DNA of 64,000 bases. Source: Carallia brachiata (lineage: Eukaryota; Streptophyta; Magnoliopsida; Malpighiales; Rhizophoraceae). Below are positions 1-12,099 of this stretch, in pieces. Under the pieces are notes generated by a model. It was given only the letters and a program-made list of their open reading frames with translations, made no database searches and was not told the DNA's origin. The translations under genes and the position numbers were made by a program. The stretch spans positions 5,920,273 through 5,984,272 of the forward strand of contig JADCRB010000040.1 in NCBI GenBank assembly GCA_021464245.1, read 5' to 3'. Every line of letters begins with the position of its first letter. The first letter of the stretch is position 1.

Positions 1-1996
1 GGACTACATAAAACAAAACGACCTCCAGGTATGTGGTTGCTGCCCTGGTGAGACTGTGTATCATGATGTGTTAATTGTTGGAAACCATCAATGCTTGTGT
101 AATTGTTGGTACACAATTGAGCACTTTCATATGTGTGACCTTGCTGAAGTTCATTTTTTGTGCCATATTGATTTGATCTGAAGGGCGAGCCTTATTGTAA
201 TAGTAAGGTTATTCCATTATAACCTAAAGGTCACATATTCAAATGACGAAAATAGCCCTTTGTGAGTATAGGTTTATGTTATACACCATAGTCTCGTGAA
301 CTAGGATGCCCTGTTTTTGTATTGATTTGATTTATCAAATGTTCTGGATGCCCCAAGTCATTTTGTTTATTACATCTTGGTGTAAAGAAACTGAATTTAA
401 GCTAGGTTTTGGGTTTAAAATTGAAGCGGAACGAAATAATTAGCTAGGGTTTATTGAAAACCACAAAACTCTAAAAAATGTTGTTTTTGAAGAATAATAT
501 TGAAGACTGAGTAAGTTGTCCATCAGTTACACTAATTTATACTAGAGTCCTAACTAGATAAAATCTCAACTATTAATTTAATAAAACCCTAATTAATCAT
601 AGCCATCCATCTAATTAAATTGTCACATGCTAATCACTTGACTCTTAACTAAAACTAATAACTAATAACTAATAAAATATAAAATAATAAACTAAAGAGG
701 GATGCTCCTACGTCAATTCTACTCTGGTGGAAAAGTTTTTTGTGGTTTTCTACAGTTAGATACTCTAACAGATGTTGTTCATCTGACCACTGAATCATGA
801 TCTTTGCTCGAAGAAAACACATCTTTGAACTTATGAGAAATTAACCATGAGAAGAAATACTTTGAGTACTTCAAAGTCTTCAACACCAAGCAATAGTCTC
901 TTATGTAAACTATTTTGTGATTAATCATGTCAATCAAAGAGACGAAACTGAAATTATCCTTTGCTTGATTGTCAATGCCAATGAAATCGAGATAACTCAA
1001 CTCTAAAGAAAAAGAATCAATGAAATCTTGTGAACAATTACTTTTGAGTCCATCTCTTGAAGTGATAGGATTCACCAATAAGCTAGGTTTATTGAAAACC
1101 AAGTTTGGTATAGAAAAACTGAATTTAAGCTAGGTTTTGGGTATAAAATTGAAGCAGAACAAGATAATTAGGGTTAGGGTTCATTGAAAACCACAAAATT
1201 CTAAGAAACGTTGTTTTTTAAGAATAATATTAAAGACTAAATAAGCTGTCCAGCAGCTACACTATTTATACTAGAGTCCTAACTAGATAAAATCTCAATC
1301 ATTGATTTAATAAAATCCTAATTAATCCTGGCCATCCATCTAATTAAATTGTCACATGTTAATCACTTGACTTTTAACTAAAACTAAAAACTAATAATTA
1401 TAACTAATAAAATATATAAAATAATGACAAACTAAAGAAGGACGCTCCTGCATCACATCTGCCCATGCATTTCCCATTGTATATTACAGTTGCTTTGGCC
1501 TTTTGCGTTCTAATCTTGCACGGTCAGACTTAATCCAAGCTAGGTACTTCTATTTGCAATTGCTAGGATCTTTACTCTGAAAATTTATCTTTGGTGTAAT
1601 AGTGTACCTCATTATGACTTACACATCGTAGATTTGAATCACGGAAACAATCCATCTATAATTACAAGAGTAAGGCTACTTATATCTGGCATTTGCCCAA
1701 ATCCCACCGTGTGGGAGGCTCGTCATTGGGACTCCTTTCGAAGATTTATAGCATTTTGGTTAGGATCAGTAATTAGTTTTATGGAATCTCTTAGGTAAAA
1801 TGGTTTGGCATAATCTGAGCTTTTATTTGACCTGCTGCTGAACTATTTCTCAAGACTTTTCTCTGCTGGTTTGAAGGATCCAGCTGACAGGAGGCGAATA
1901 ATCTGTGATGGGAAGCTCAAAGAACTCTTTGATGTTGACTCCTTCAACGGCTTTACTGTTTCAAAACTTCTGTCTGCTCATTTTGTGAAAACCTAA
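1..1996 (+). CDS. SWIB/MDM2-domain protein, C-terminal two exons (5' end outside the window)
   Basis: Bases 1-28 read DYIKQNDLQ and end at a GT donor (29-30). Bases 1877-1996, after an AG acceptor, continue in phase as DPADRRRIICDGKLK, then a segment with ELFDVDSF and GFTVSKLL, ending HFVKT and TAA (1994-1996). This is the C-terminal half of a SWIB domain, the fold shared by SWI/SNF BAF60-type subunits, UAF30-like proteins and small organelle SWIB proteins of plants, which act in chromatin or nucleoid organisation. The 1.85-kb intron has been colonised by a SINE, a TRIM-like element and a second SINE. Both visible exons are open and the junction keeps frame, so the gene may be functional. The N-terminus, and hence the subfamily and cell location, cannot be seen. 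A 20-bp stretch just after the stop (1991-2010) recurs at 2087-2106 with one mismatch. Confidence 0.8.
178..319 (+). mobile_element. Au-like SINE with 12-bp target-site duplication
   Basis: The segment begins AAGGGCGAGCCTTATTGTAA and has a degenerate box-B region (AGGTCACATATTCAAATGA). It ends in a short T-run, the layout I recall for the Au SINE family of angiosperms, which ends in T rather than A. It is bounded by perfect 12-bp direct repeats TATTGATTTGAT at 166-177 and 320-331. It lies in the SWIB intron. The repeats are seen directly; the family name is from memory. Confidence 0.72.
392..1455. mobile_element. TRIM-like element with ~330-bp terminal direct repeats
   Basis: Two long near-identical direct repeats, 392-715 and 1120-1455, both begin TGAATTTAAGCTAGGTTTTG and end in ...CTCCTACGTCA or ...CTCCTGCATCA. 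The TG...CA termini are those of LTRs. The ~400-bp interior (716-1119) has no recognisable gag-pol; its only long frame is 107 codons on the minus strand (779-1102) and resembles nothing I know. Short LTRs with a tiny interior fit a terminal-repeat retrotransposon in miniature. I could not find a convincing primer-binding site or target duplication, so an old segmental duplication remains possible. Confidence 0.5.
1585..1735 (+). mobile_element. Second, degenerate Au-like SINE
   Basis: A box-B-like stretch (GTAGATTTGAATCACGGAAA) is followed by GAGTAAGGCTACTTATATCT and then CCACCGTGTGGGAGGCTCGT. This order matches the middle and 3' part of Au SINEs as I recall them. The ends are eroded and I see no target duplication. 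It sits in the SWIB intron downstream of the TRIM-like repeat. Confidence 0.5.
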
Positions 1997-4228
1997 CACC
2001 ATGTTGCTCCTATGATGCGATCACTGACCGACCAAGCCCAAGACAACTAAGGGTTTTGCACACTCTGCGCTTCAAAGGCATGATAACCTAACACCGTGTT
2101 GCTCCTTCTCTTAACATTTTTTGTTTTGCCTCAGTTCAGGATCCGACACCAACAACAGGGGAAATAGAAATTTGAAATTCATTTGGCTGTCTTCAAGGCA
2201 TGATAACCTCTTGTGCTCTATTATGAAATCGATTGGCCAAGTTTTGGGCTTTCATCTATGTATTTTCTGTTTCCTCATTTTTGTGATGGTTGCGAGCTTT
2301 ATATGAATGTATCAGCACTTCAAAGTAGGATCGTTTCAGCTAATCCATTGTGTACATGTTGACAGCGAAGTCATTGCTAATTGCGTATGAACTTTATTTG
2401 CTCAATTTGCACTTCGTGGTGTCTAATGGAAACGTGTACGCACATCGCAGTGGTTCAATTCTAGAAACTCGGGGATTCAAAAATGAAGATTTCACTTTCC
2501 TGAAATGTATTGTAAACTTTAATGTGAGTTTAATCAATCAAATTGATTTACTAGTGATTCTTATTACTGTTTGGCATAATTGACTTCACCTGCTATAACA
2601 AAATAAAATATCCATCTCAAACTCAGAAGTTCTGCTCACAAGTACCAAGGGTCAAAATAAAAAATGTCAAAACGCATACGGTCTCCAGGGTGAAAGCCAG
2701 ACATCCTGACCGCTGGACGACAACGGATGTGGTGAGACGACAACGGATGTGTGGGGAGAAGTTTTTGAGAAAAATTTTATTTATTAATAACATTCTAAGT
2801 TGGTACAGCGCACCCTCTAAAACCTGACAACAAATGCGAAAAAAAGACACAAATGGTGATTGCAACTTGTTTTCATTTAGTATATAATAGCGCATATGTC
2901 CTGGTTGTTCTTTTTTTTAATTGATTGAGTGGGATTCAAATTTAAATTCGAGCATCTTTAATATTAAAAAGAGGATAAAGTTTGATTGACTGATAATTTT
3001 TAAGTTGGACAGATATATAAAAAGAAATAAATTTTAAATTTAAATAATAATAACATTTATATTTTTAATAATAAAATTTTATTATTTAAAATATATATCT
3101 TATTACTAAAAATTACTAACTTTTTACTCTCAAAACAATTTGTACGGACCATTTTCTCGGGCAACAAAGTCGCGCCCTAAAAAAGGCTCCACCTCACTCG
3201 GTTGTCGTTTTTAAGCAAAAACAAACAAAATTACCAAAAAACACTCAACCTCTCATTGTCCCTTATGAAGAATACTCATCTCCGATGGAGACACGTGCAA
3301 TGCATATCTACCACGCGGAAAACCGGATGCCTTTGGAAACGTGTCAGCTCCACCGCAAAGAGTCTCGAAGTAGGAATCGAAACCGATGCAAGTTTGTTGA
3401 TTACATTTGAATCTTACTTTAAAAATCTTACATAATATTTTCATATCTTTGCTTGTAACGGGAACTTCCAATATCATAAGGGCGTGAGCCTATTATATTT
3501 TTTTTTATTAAAAATATGAGTTTAATAATTACTATTTACAATTAATATTCAAGTTTACTAATCCAAAGAAATTTTATATTGCATTATAAATTTTATAAGC
3601 TTTAGGACAAGATTACCTAATTTAGTTTGTATATAAATACACATGAATATTTATGCCAGCAGTAAACTAAAAAATCTATATGATCGTGCAATTTACACTC
3701 GTGTTACACCAATCACTCAAATTAACTAGAGTTGTTACTACTAAGGAGGAAAAATTTTGAGTTTATAAAAGTTAACAATATAAGTTTCGCTTCTCTTAAA
3801 ATTCTATATGAAAAAATATATTTATTTCAGGAGGTATTTGTTTGGGTTTATTATTTCAGTGACTTAATGCTTTGAATTTTAATTTGAGGATTACAACAGT
3901 AATTCCTCTATAATTTCTTAATGCAATACGAATAATTTACTTATGTTAACAAAAAAAATTTCATGACACACATTTTTGTGTGTCAAGTGCACAAAATAAT
4001 TTTTTTTCGATAAACTACACTTTCTCGAATTCATAGAGTAAATTATACTTGATAGCTAATAGAAAAAGAACTTTTTTTTTTTTTCTACATCGCACCCACC
4101 TACCATGAAATCTGAAAATCCAAAAGGCAAAAAATTTGTTATTCAATTTTTCATCAAAAAGAAAGCGAAAATATTAATATCACGCCACAAATTCTAAAAA
4201 TGTAAGCAATACCCACACTCACCGATTC
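1997..4228. other. SWIB 3' flank and AT-rich intergenic DNA
   Basis: No gene is recognised. The first ~600 bp are presumably 3' UTR and flank of the SWIB gene. Bases 2712-2755 carry a 22-bp tandem pair (GACGACAACGGATGTG core). From 2930 on the DNA is AT-rich. Bases 3292-3297 (CACGTG) and 3338-3345 (AACGTGTC) are two ACGT-core motifs 46 bp apart, possible bZIP/ABRE sites, but they lie ~1 kb from the nearest gene start. Confidence 0.5.
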
Positions 4229-4482
4229 TGCATAAATATAACAGTGGGTTCGAGTCACTGAGTTGAAGCAGATACGCGAGGACTCGTGTGAGATTAACCG
4301 AATCTTGGCTTGCAGAATCTGGCTTTTTTTTTCGTTTTTTAAGATAATTGTCTTATTTCTCTGTTCATTGCCGTGTTTATCGAGACAATGTTAGAGAGCA
4401 CATCAGAAAGAAGCAGCCGTAACATGAAAAGGACAAGGAAAAAGGAAAGGAAGAAAAGAAAAAAAAAGAGTGAAAGTATAAA

Positions 4483-5989
4483 GTGAATTTGAGCTTGGAT
4501 TTGAGTGTGGCTTATGCCCCAAAACAATCAGGGAACTTCTCGGGGAGGTTGCAAAGGTTAGAGATGGTAGCCAAAAGCTATCAAAGCTTGATGATAATGT
4601 TGAGAGCTTGGAAGAAGAGTTGAGAAAGACTGATGCTTTTAAACGCGAGTTCCCTCTTAGCACGTTGCTTCTGAACGATGGTACGTTTGATCTCTTAAAA
4701 ATCCTGTGTTTTCTGAAGATGGGTTCTTGATCTTTCTTTGTTTTGTTTGTCTTTTGGTTGGTTTGCAGCTCTGGCGAGACTGAAGGCAATGCAGTGCAAG
4801 GAAACAAATAATCCAGCACTGATTCAGAAGCGTTTGCCTACGAAAAGGAATTCTGGTGAAGAAGATGAGGTAAAGTTGGGAATAGATGCAAGTGATAAGA
4901 AGAATTGGATGAGCTTTGTTCAGCTTTGGAGCACTGATAATATCAAATCTGATTGGCGAAAACCAGACTCAAAACCTGAATCCAACCAGGTAATTCTGAT
5001 TATTTCAATTTCTCTGAGAAAAATAAAATATAAAGATTGCAGCTTTAGTTTTTCGCTGGATTTTACAAGATGGGGTTTTGAGTTTTGTGTCTTTTGTCGA
5101 TAGAGGAATGATGATGATGATCGGTCCACTTGTGAGGGAGGGTCATTTGTGCCATTTAAGGCAACTTACTGGATTTCAGGTAACTGGAAGGAAGGAAGGA
5201 ACAGAAGGAGGTTGTTTCACAAGTCGCTGGACTCTCTCTTGTGCCTCCAGTCTCTGACGTGGTATCCCACAATTTGATATCGAAAACCAGTGTCAGTAAG
5301 CAAATGAAAATGCAGAGTTGGTTACAGCAACAAGAAGGTTCTAAGAAACAGAGGCGGTGCCGGTCACCGGAGCTTCACCAGCGTTTTGTTCATGCACTTC
5401 AACGACTTGGAGGGCCTCAAGGTGAGAAGCTTACCGAGACCCTCCCTCTATCTCCCCCTCTGTTTGATGCCTGAAATTGAAAAAGTTTCAGTTTTGATGC
5501 ACTGCATTCTTTTTTAATTTTTAACAATTAGTATGTGCTTCTATGAAATGCTAATTAAGTTGCAGTCAAATATCATCTAGGCAATTAGGCTTGACCTGTG
5601 GTTGCTGGGACTAAGAGCCTATCTCTGGCTGGTGTTTTTTTTTTTTTTTTTTTTGGTTTTCTCTCGTCGTTATTGTGTCGTTCCGTATTGTAGTTGCCGC
5701 TCCAAAGCAGATCGGGGAGCGCATGCAAGTAGACGGCCTCACTAATGACGAAGTTAAAAGCCACTTGCTAGTAAGTTTTCAATCAATGAGTCTCTTAGTG
5801 TAACATTTGGTTATGGCCTACTAATGTGATAGTCCTTAATTTGAGCAGAAGCATACGCTGCATATCCGCAAACTTCCAGCTTCTCCAGCTGCGCCGCCAA
5901 ACAGCTTGTGGACTGCCCAAGACCATACGAACCTAAGCAGTTCTCGGTCTAGTTCTCCCAACAAAACTACCTGTGCAGTCGAGTCTGCC
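4483..5989 (+). pseudogene. HHO/NIGT1-type GARP (G2-like) transcription factor, decayed
   Basis: Five exon remnants are visible: 4483-4680, 4769-4989, 5104-5421, 5694-5770 and 5849-5989, with GT-AG introns. They spell the family N-terminal region (NLSLDLSVAY, KLSKLDDNVESLEEELRK, DAFKRE), the FVPFK box, and a GARP domain with RRCRSPELHQRFVHALQRLG and QVDGLTNDEVKSHL. Functional members are nuclear DNA-binding repressors of nitrate and phosphate responses. Lesions: the expected start codon reads GTG (4483) with an in-frame stop just upstream and no ATG; one A seems lost near 4521-4524, shifting frame in exon 1; two more shifts fall between FVPFK and the GARP domain (~5157-5205). The diagnostic SHLQKYR reads SHLLKHT, and the C-terminal tail is very short. 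A TATA-like ATAAATATA lies near 4233. Several independent breaks make a pseudogene much likelier than sequencing error. Confidence 0.85.
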
Positions 5990-6489
5990 TAGGGTACCTC
6001 CAACATTGGGGCTGCCAGCATGGAAACAGAAGATAAATTACGAATCAGAGAGCCATGATTGGAATGGTGGGCTTTACAAGCCGGCAGACAAATATATGTA
6101 ATGATGATCATCTGATTATGACCCCTTGAATTTTGCATATACAGGTAGGAATAAAATAATTTGACAAAGATGGGATTCTTGGTGGACCTTTTTTCTTTGC
6201 CCTGAATCGGAACAATGCCGTAGGATTTTTGCCGGTACTCTATCCAACTCAAGTATGTTGTCATTGACGAGCTTTATTTATTATTGATTCAAATTACATT
6301 GTTGTTCTCCCTGATAAATGCTGTTGTTTTCACTTCAACTTGGTTTCTAAATCCGGCTCAATCATGGGCGGGTCTTTCTTATCAAACAGCAAGAGTATGA
6401 TCTCTTGTCACTTGAAATTTTCGCTCTCTCTGAACGATGACTTAGACTAGACCACAGAGGGTTGTCGTCTGTTACTCCTGCAATCATAG
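5990..6489. other. Intergenic spacer
   Basis: Lies between the HHO-type pseudogene and the LINE. No gene, motif or repeat is recognised. The exact LINE 5' boundary is unknown and may lie within this stretch. Confidence 0.5.
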
Positions 6490-9400
6490 GGGTGAAATGA
6501 GTCGTGTTGGTTCGGATCTCTCGGGAAATGGAAGGAAGCAAGAGGTTAAGGAAAAAAAAAATTCAAATTTGATTCTAAACGGCCATGGATCACGTTTTTC
6601 AGCTTTGGAAAAAGATAATGATGTGAGTGGAAAACATGAGCAACAAATGGTGGGGATCACGAAAGGATTCTATTACTTGGGATGCTGTTTTAGATAGTAA
6701 TCATATTAATATGGATATCCCAAGCAAAAATTTTAGCATACCAAAAGCCACGCCACAAGTAGATCATGTGCAACTTGGAGAAGAATTCCATGCAACCACA
6801 ATCGAATAAACCTTTAGACTTTAAAGTCAACCTTATGTCAAATACTACCCCTATTGAAAAACCTAATGCCCAAGAAAAGCTCCCTCTAGCAGATCCTATT
6901 CCTATCAGCTCAGACACGGATAAACCCACCTTTGAAAGCCCATTAACTAATCCTAAACGCCCTTTTTAGTGTGAAGGCTTACCTCCTGAAGTCCCAAACT
7001 TGGCAGCATTATTTGCCAAGGCTTTCTATAAACCCAATAAGCATTCTCTTCCCTACCTAGCTAAGTCCCCAAAGCCACCTGATGATGAGAATATAGCCTC
7101 GACTGTCAACCGAGGTAAAGAAACCCGTTGTAGGAAACACAGCAAGCTTAACCATACTCACCTTTACTCGGCCTTGTCTTCTCCAAACAAGCATGAGATG
7201 TTAGGTACAACTAGCTTGAATCAAGTTGATTTAGTGGCTTCAACTAGCAATGCCGATGAGCCATTTGAGCAAAATAATATGGATGTGGTGTCGTGTGTTC
7301 CAAACACTTAATGAATATTTTTTCCCAGAATGTAAGGATTGCGGGGAAGAAGCGTTTGCTTCACACTTTGCATGATTTTATATCCTAGTATAATCCATGT
7401 ATTATGGCTATTATTGAGCCCAAATAAAGCTCACAAGAGCAAAAAATGTTATTGATGCTTTACCTTTTGATGGTATTTGTCAGGTGGATCCTGTCGGATT
7501 ATCTAGGGGAGTTTGGTTATTGTGGGACAAGGGTAGAGTTGAGCTAGAAGTTCTCTTCACTTGCTCTCCAGCTGTGCATGCTGCTATAATGCATCGTAAC
7601 AAGCCCTCTTGGTTACTTTCTTGTATTTATACTGATCCTAATGATGTAGTCTGTGACTTTATGTGGTAGGGTCTTAAGAATATTGCAGATGCAGATGTGT
7701 TGCCTTGGGCTCTCATTTGAGACTTTAATGATATTTTGGATTTGTTAGAGAAAAGCAGGGGTTCCACTAAGACTATCTGTCGTTGCAAGGTGTTTTGGGT
7801 GCCTGTTGAGGATTGTGGATTGATTGATATAGGGTTTTCTGGACCTCACTTTACATGGTGGAATAGTATTTGTGGAGTCTAAGATATCCCTGAGAGAATT
7901 GACAGAGCATTTGTATCTGAATCTTGGCAGCTACGTTTTCCTCATGCTTCGCTGCGGTTTCTTCTGCGGCTTAATTTTGATCATTGTCCTCTTTACGGTC
8001 TCTTGATGAAGGATGCAAGCAGGCAAGTAGTGCTAGACCTTTTCGTTTTCAGGTTATGTGGATCACCCATTCGGAGTTTGAACGTTTGGTGGATGAGAAT
8101 TGGCAAAGGCAATCCTCTTCAGTGGTAGAGAATATTTCTAATTTGCAAGTTGTCCTCTCTCAATGGAATCGTCACACTTTTGGAAACTTGTTTCAAAAGA
8201 AGCGTACCTTATTACGTTGCCTTCATGGGTTGCAGCGGTGTCTTGACAGGCATGATTCCATTCGTGCTAGGCTACTTGAGGATAATTTAATTCAACAATA
8301 TAATCAAGTTTTGGACTAAGAAGAATTATTTTGGTTTTAGAAGTCTCATTGAGGTAAACTGTTGCTCGGAGATCAAAAACAAAATTCTTCCACACCTCTA
8401 GACTGTAGAGAAGACAGAATAAGATCCTTAGATTAAAACAACTAGATAGAGCTTGGATTGAGGACCTAGCACAGCTCAAACAAATGGCAAGGGATTATTT
8501 TGTGGGTCTATTCTTAGGTGCAACAGTAACCTGAGCATCTGTTATACATTTGGCATGGCCGCAACTCCCAGTGAATGTGTTTGCATGGCTAGATAGTGTG
8601 CCTCTGAAGGAGGAGGTGTATCTTGTGTTAAAGTCCATGGAGCTATATAAAGCACCTGAGGCCTACAGATTTCAAGCTGTCTTTTTTCAAAAATATTGGA
8701 ATATAGTTAGTGATTCTCTCACACATCTTGTTTAGAGTTGCTTTTTAACAGGTAAACTCCCTTCCAACATTAATCATACGTTATCGGTCTTTATTCCAAA
8801 GATTAATTCTCCTGAGAATTTGAGTCAATTTCGTCCAATCTCCTTATGTAATGTATTATATAATCTCATTACTAAGGTAGTTGTGGGACGTCTTCGGCCT
8901 TTTCTAGGTTCTCTTCTTGGGCCTACTTAGTGTAGCTTTTCTAAGAAGATCAATTCATGATAATATCCTGGATACACAAGAGGCTATTAACTGGCTTCAT
9001 CGTAAGAAGAAAGGGAAAACAAGTTATATGGCATTGAAAATTGATCTAGAGAAGGCTTATGACAAGCTGGACTAGAATTTTTTGCATGGCATTTTGTGTT
9101 CTTTATTGTTACCAGAGAAATTTTATTAAGCTTATTATGTATTGTGTATCTTCATCTAAGATGGCAAATCTATGAAATGGTGAGAAAACTAAATTTTCAA
9201 GCCTGCCTACAGGTTGTGACAAGGTGATCCTATGTCTCCTTATTTGTTTACGCTGTGTATTGAGTATCTTTCACATTTTATTGGGCAAGCTCTTAAGAGG
9301 AGGAGGTAGCAGCCTATGAAATTATCCCAGAATGAGCCTCTACTATCTCATCTATTCTTTGCAGATAACCTTCTGTTGTTTGGTGCAGCTACCAAGCGAA

Positions 9401-11488
9401 TGGGAGCGGTGGCTAAAAATATTTTGGAGTGTTTCTACTCTATGTCTGGCCAGTAGGTGAGTAACGAGAAGTCAAAACTTTTAATTTCACCTAATATTTC
9501 CTACTCATTTGCGTCATCTATCAGTCACATTCTGGAATTTCCTCTTGTAAAGATTTGGGGAAATATTTGGGTGTGCCTTTATTTCACGATCAACGGAAGC
9601 GTTCTTTTTTTAATGGTCTCATCCAAAAAGTTAATGCCAAGCTAAGTGGTTGGAAGGCAAATTCTTTGTCTCTAGCTGGAAGAATTACTTTGATATAGTC
9701 TTTTACACAATCCATTCCATTATATTTGATGTATATTATGGTTATGCCTAGCTCTTTGTAAGGCTTTGGATTGTTCCAATCGCAGGTTTCTATGAGGTAG
9801 TATCGAGGAACGTAATAAGGTTAGCCTTGTTGCTTGGGATGATGTATGTTTACCCAAAGCAGTAGGGGAACTTGACTTGTGAAAAACTAAAGACATGACT
9901 TTTGTATTATTGGTGAAACTTAGTTGGGACATTTTGCTAGATGTTGATACCCTATGGGTGAAAATTGTTAAGCATAAACATATTCGGGACTCCAATTTTC
10001 TATTTATCCCAAGACGTGGGCACAACTCGTCAGTTTGGATGGCCATTCTTAAAGGTCGTGATTTGGTGGTGAAAAGTCTCAAATGGAGTGTGGGTGATGG
10101 GTCTAAGGTACATTTCTGGTTAGATCCTTGGCTATATGACTGTCCTTTGATACAACTGGATGATATTAATCCTCCTCCAAACCAAATTAATTGTTTGGTT
10201 AAGGATTATCTTACAGCTAGTCTTGATTGGAATTAGGTGGCCCTGATTGATTATAATTCCATGGAAGTCAAGTTAAAATTACAAGGTTGTTTTGCGTCAT
10301 CTCGCCTTAGGAGTGGGGATAAGCTCATTTGGGGTGCAAGTGCTGGGCAGTGTGTTGTAGTGTGTTTTGCCTATGAAATTTAGCTTGGTTTGATAAATAG
10401 TGATTCTAGCTACTAGAAGTGGATTTGGAAACTACCTGTATCTCGTATATGCGATCTTTCTTGTGGCTTTTATAACAAGACCACCTCTTTACCATAAACA
10501 ACAGTTAATTCATCATTATATAGAGTCTAGGACTTGTAAGCGATGTGGTTTAGTTGGGAAACTTTGGAGTATGTATTCCATAGTTGTCCTCGTGCTTTTA
10601 GCGTTTGGTGTGTTTTAGCACGATATTGGTGTTGATATTTATCATGGTTCAAATTTTAAGAATTAGATCAAAAGTGGAGCTTTTAATACTCGTTGGCTTT
10701 CATTGTGGGTGTTTCAGTGCAGCATATTTTTCTTACGACACTATGGGAGCTTTGGCAAAGGAGAAATAAATATTTTTGAGGACTTTTTTTGACTTCAGTA
10801 GAGGTGGTGCATGCAATTAAAGAAAGACTGTTAAAATTTTTCACATTTATTCACAAGAAAGTTATGTACAGATGAAGTATATAGATGTCTTTGAGGTTGA
10901 CTATACATTGATTTTTTGGCATCCTCCTCTAGCCTCTTTTTTGAAAATTAATGTAGATAAATGTGCGAAGGGTTCTCTAGGTGTTTCTGGCTTTGGAGGG
11001 TTAGTGAGGGATGATAGGAGGATATGGTGTTTTGGGTTTTATAGTTTCTGTGGAATTACTTCGCCAATTGTTGCGAATTGCTGGCTATCTCATGGGCTCT
11101 GTGGTTGGCATAGTAGAGAGGCTACCGAAAGATAATCGTGGAATTGATTTTTTGACATTATTGCACAAGTTAACAACAGGGATTTAGAGTATGACTTTTA
11201 TCGACCTATTTTAGCTGAGTGTTCTTATTATTTAAAGTGTCAATGGGAGTGTCGTTTGTAGCATACACTATGGGAAGGTAATGCCTGTACAGATTATCTG
11301 ACTAACCTTGGGCATACAACTAAAGAGAAATTAGTACTATGTTTAGATTTACCGGTGGGATTGAATGAGTTGTTAGTTAGAGATATGACGGGTGTGGCTG
11401 TTCCTCGAGGCAACTAGCTTTGTAGCTCTTCTAAGTGTTGGTTGAGTGATGATTTTTTTTTTCATCTCTTGTTATCCAAAAAAAAAAA
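6490..11488 (+). mobile_element. L1-type LINE (non-LTR retrotransposon), near full length and dead
   Basis: About 5 kb with the domain order of plant L1 elements. An ORF1-like region (6497-7311) has frames such as SLPYLAKSPKPPDDENIAS. An endonuclease region (~7320-8030) includes GLSRGVWLLWDKG, a DFNDIL block and RIDRAFVS. Reverse transcriptase (~8550-9470) includes FRPISLCN, ALKIDLEKAYDKLD and GDPMSPYLF. A zinc-finger-like block (CKRCG, ~10535) and a C-terminal RNase H-like block (NVDKCAKGSLG, ~10950) follow. The element ends in ...CTCTTGTTATCC plus an A-run at 11477-11488, a typical plant LINE 3' end. Stops and frameshifts interrupt every domain, so it cannot move by itself. No target-site duplication was found, so the 5' limit is approximate. 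Confidence 0.88.
8550..9470 (+). pseudogene. Reverse transcriptase domain of the LINE
   Basis: Fragments in several frames carry RT motifs: FRPISLCN (thumb-side block), IDLEKAYDKLD with a stop in place of the next Trp, a QGDPMSPYLF-type block, and LLSHLFFADNLLLF. The last is the catalytic box, normally F/YADD; here the second Asp is Asn. With in-frame stops at ~8731, ~8930 and ~9074 the enzyme is inactive. Confidence 0.8.
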
Positions 11489-12099
11489 TGTCATCTAAAC
11501 TTTCAAATATGCCACAAGACAATAGTTCACATAAAATGTTTTCTAGCTTTATTAGTTGTGCTACACATAGTTATCTTTTGACATTAATTATATATTTTGA
11601 ATAATTCTAAATTATCATAAATAAATATGTAGAAAAATAATTTTTATTTAACATTTTTGTGGAGCAGTCAAAAACTATAAATCATACATAAAGTATATAT
11701 TTTTAAATTTTTTATTGAGAAAAATAAGAACCATTTGAATCAAATGAACTTAAGTTGTCTCATCTAACTATTCGAAAAACATTATATGAATCAAGTGCAT
11801 CAAGTAAACGAGAATACATTTTTTTTTCTTTTTTTAGTTCTTTGAGAAAGGTAATAACCCATACATATATAAAAGTACAACTTGCATTGCTCCAAGTTAT
11901 CACATGGGTCTCTTTGAGAATCAACCACCCAGGTAACATAACATAACCTAGACAAGCATCTATATATATCTATAAATTAGAAAACCAGGTCAGCCTTTGA
12001 TAATCTGATTGACAAATGCCTTAGTAAACTATGTAGCAAGTATACGTCAGGAGAAGCTAATTGAGAAATTTACCCAAGTACAATCTCTGAATTTCCAAG
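11489..12099. other. Intergenic AT-rich spacer
   Basis: Follows the LINE poly(A) tail. Homopolymer and AT-rich sequence with no recognisable gene or repeat. Confidence 0.5.

Noticed and set aside
4243..4261. T-arm-like CAGTGGGTTCGAGTCACTG upstream of the HHO-type gene
   Set aside because: No upstream box A, acceptor stem or anticodon arm; an isolated palindrome.
4403..4819. 138-codon minus frame over the HHO-type exon 1
   Set aside because: Shadow of the plus-strand exon, crossing its intron.
11460..11520. Possible LINE target duplication (TGTCATCTAAACTTTC after the A-tail vs TGTCACTTGAAATTTTC at ~6407)
   Set aside because: Too many mismatches and gaps to accept.
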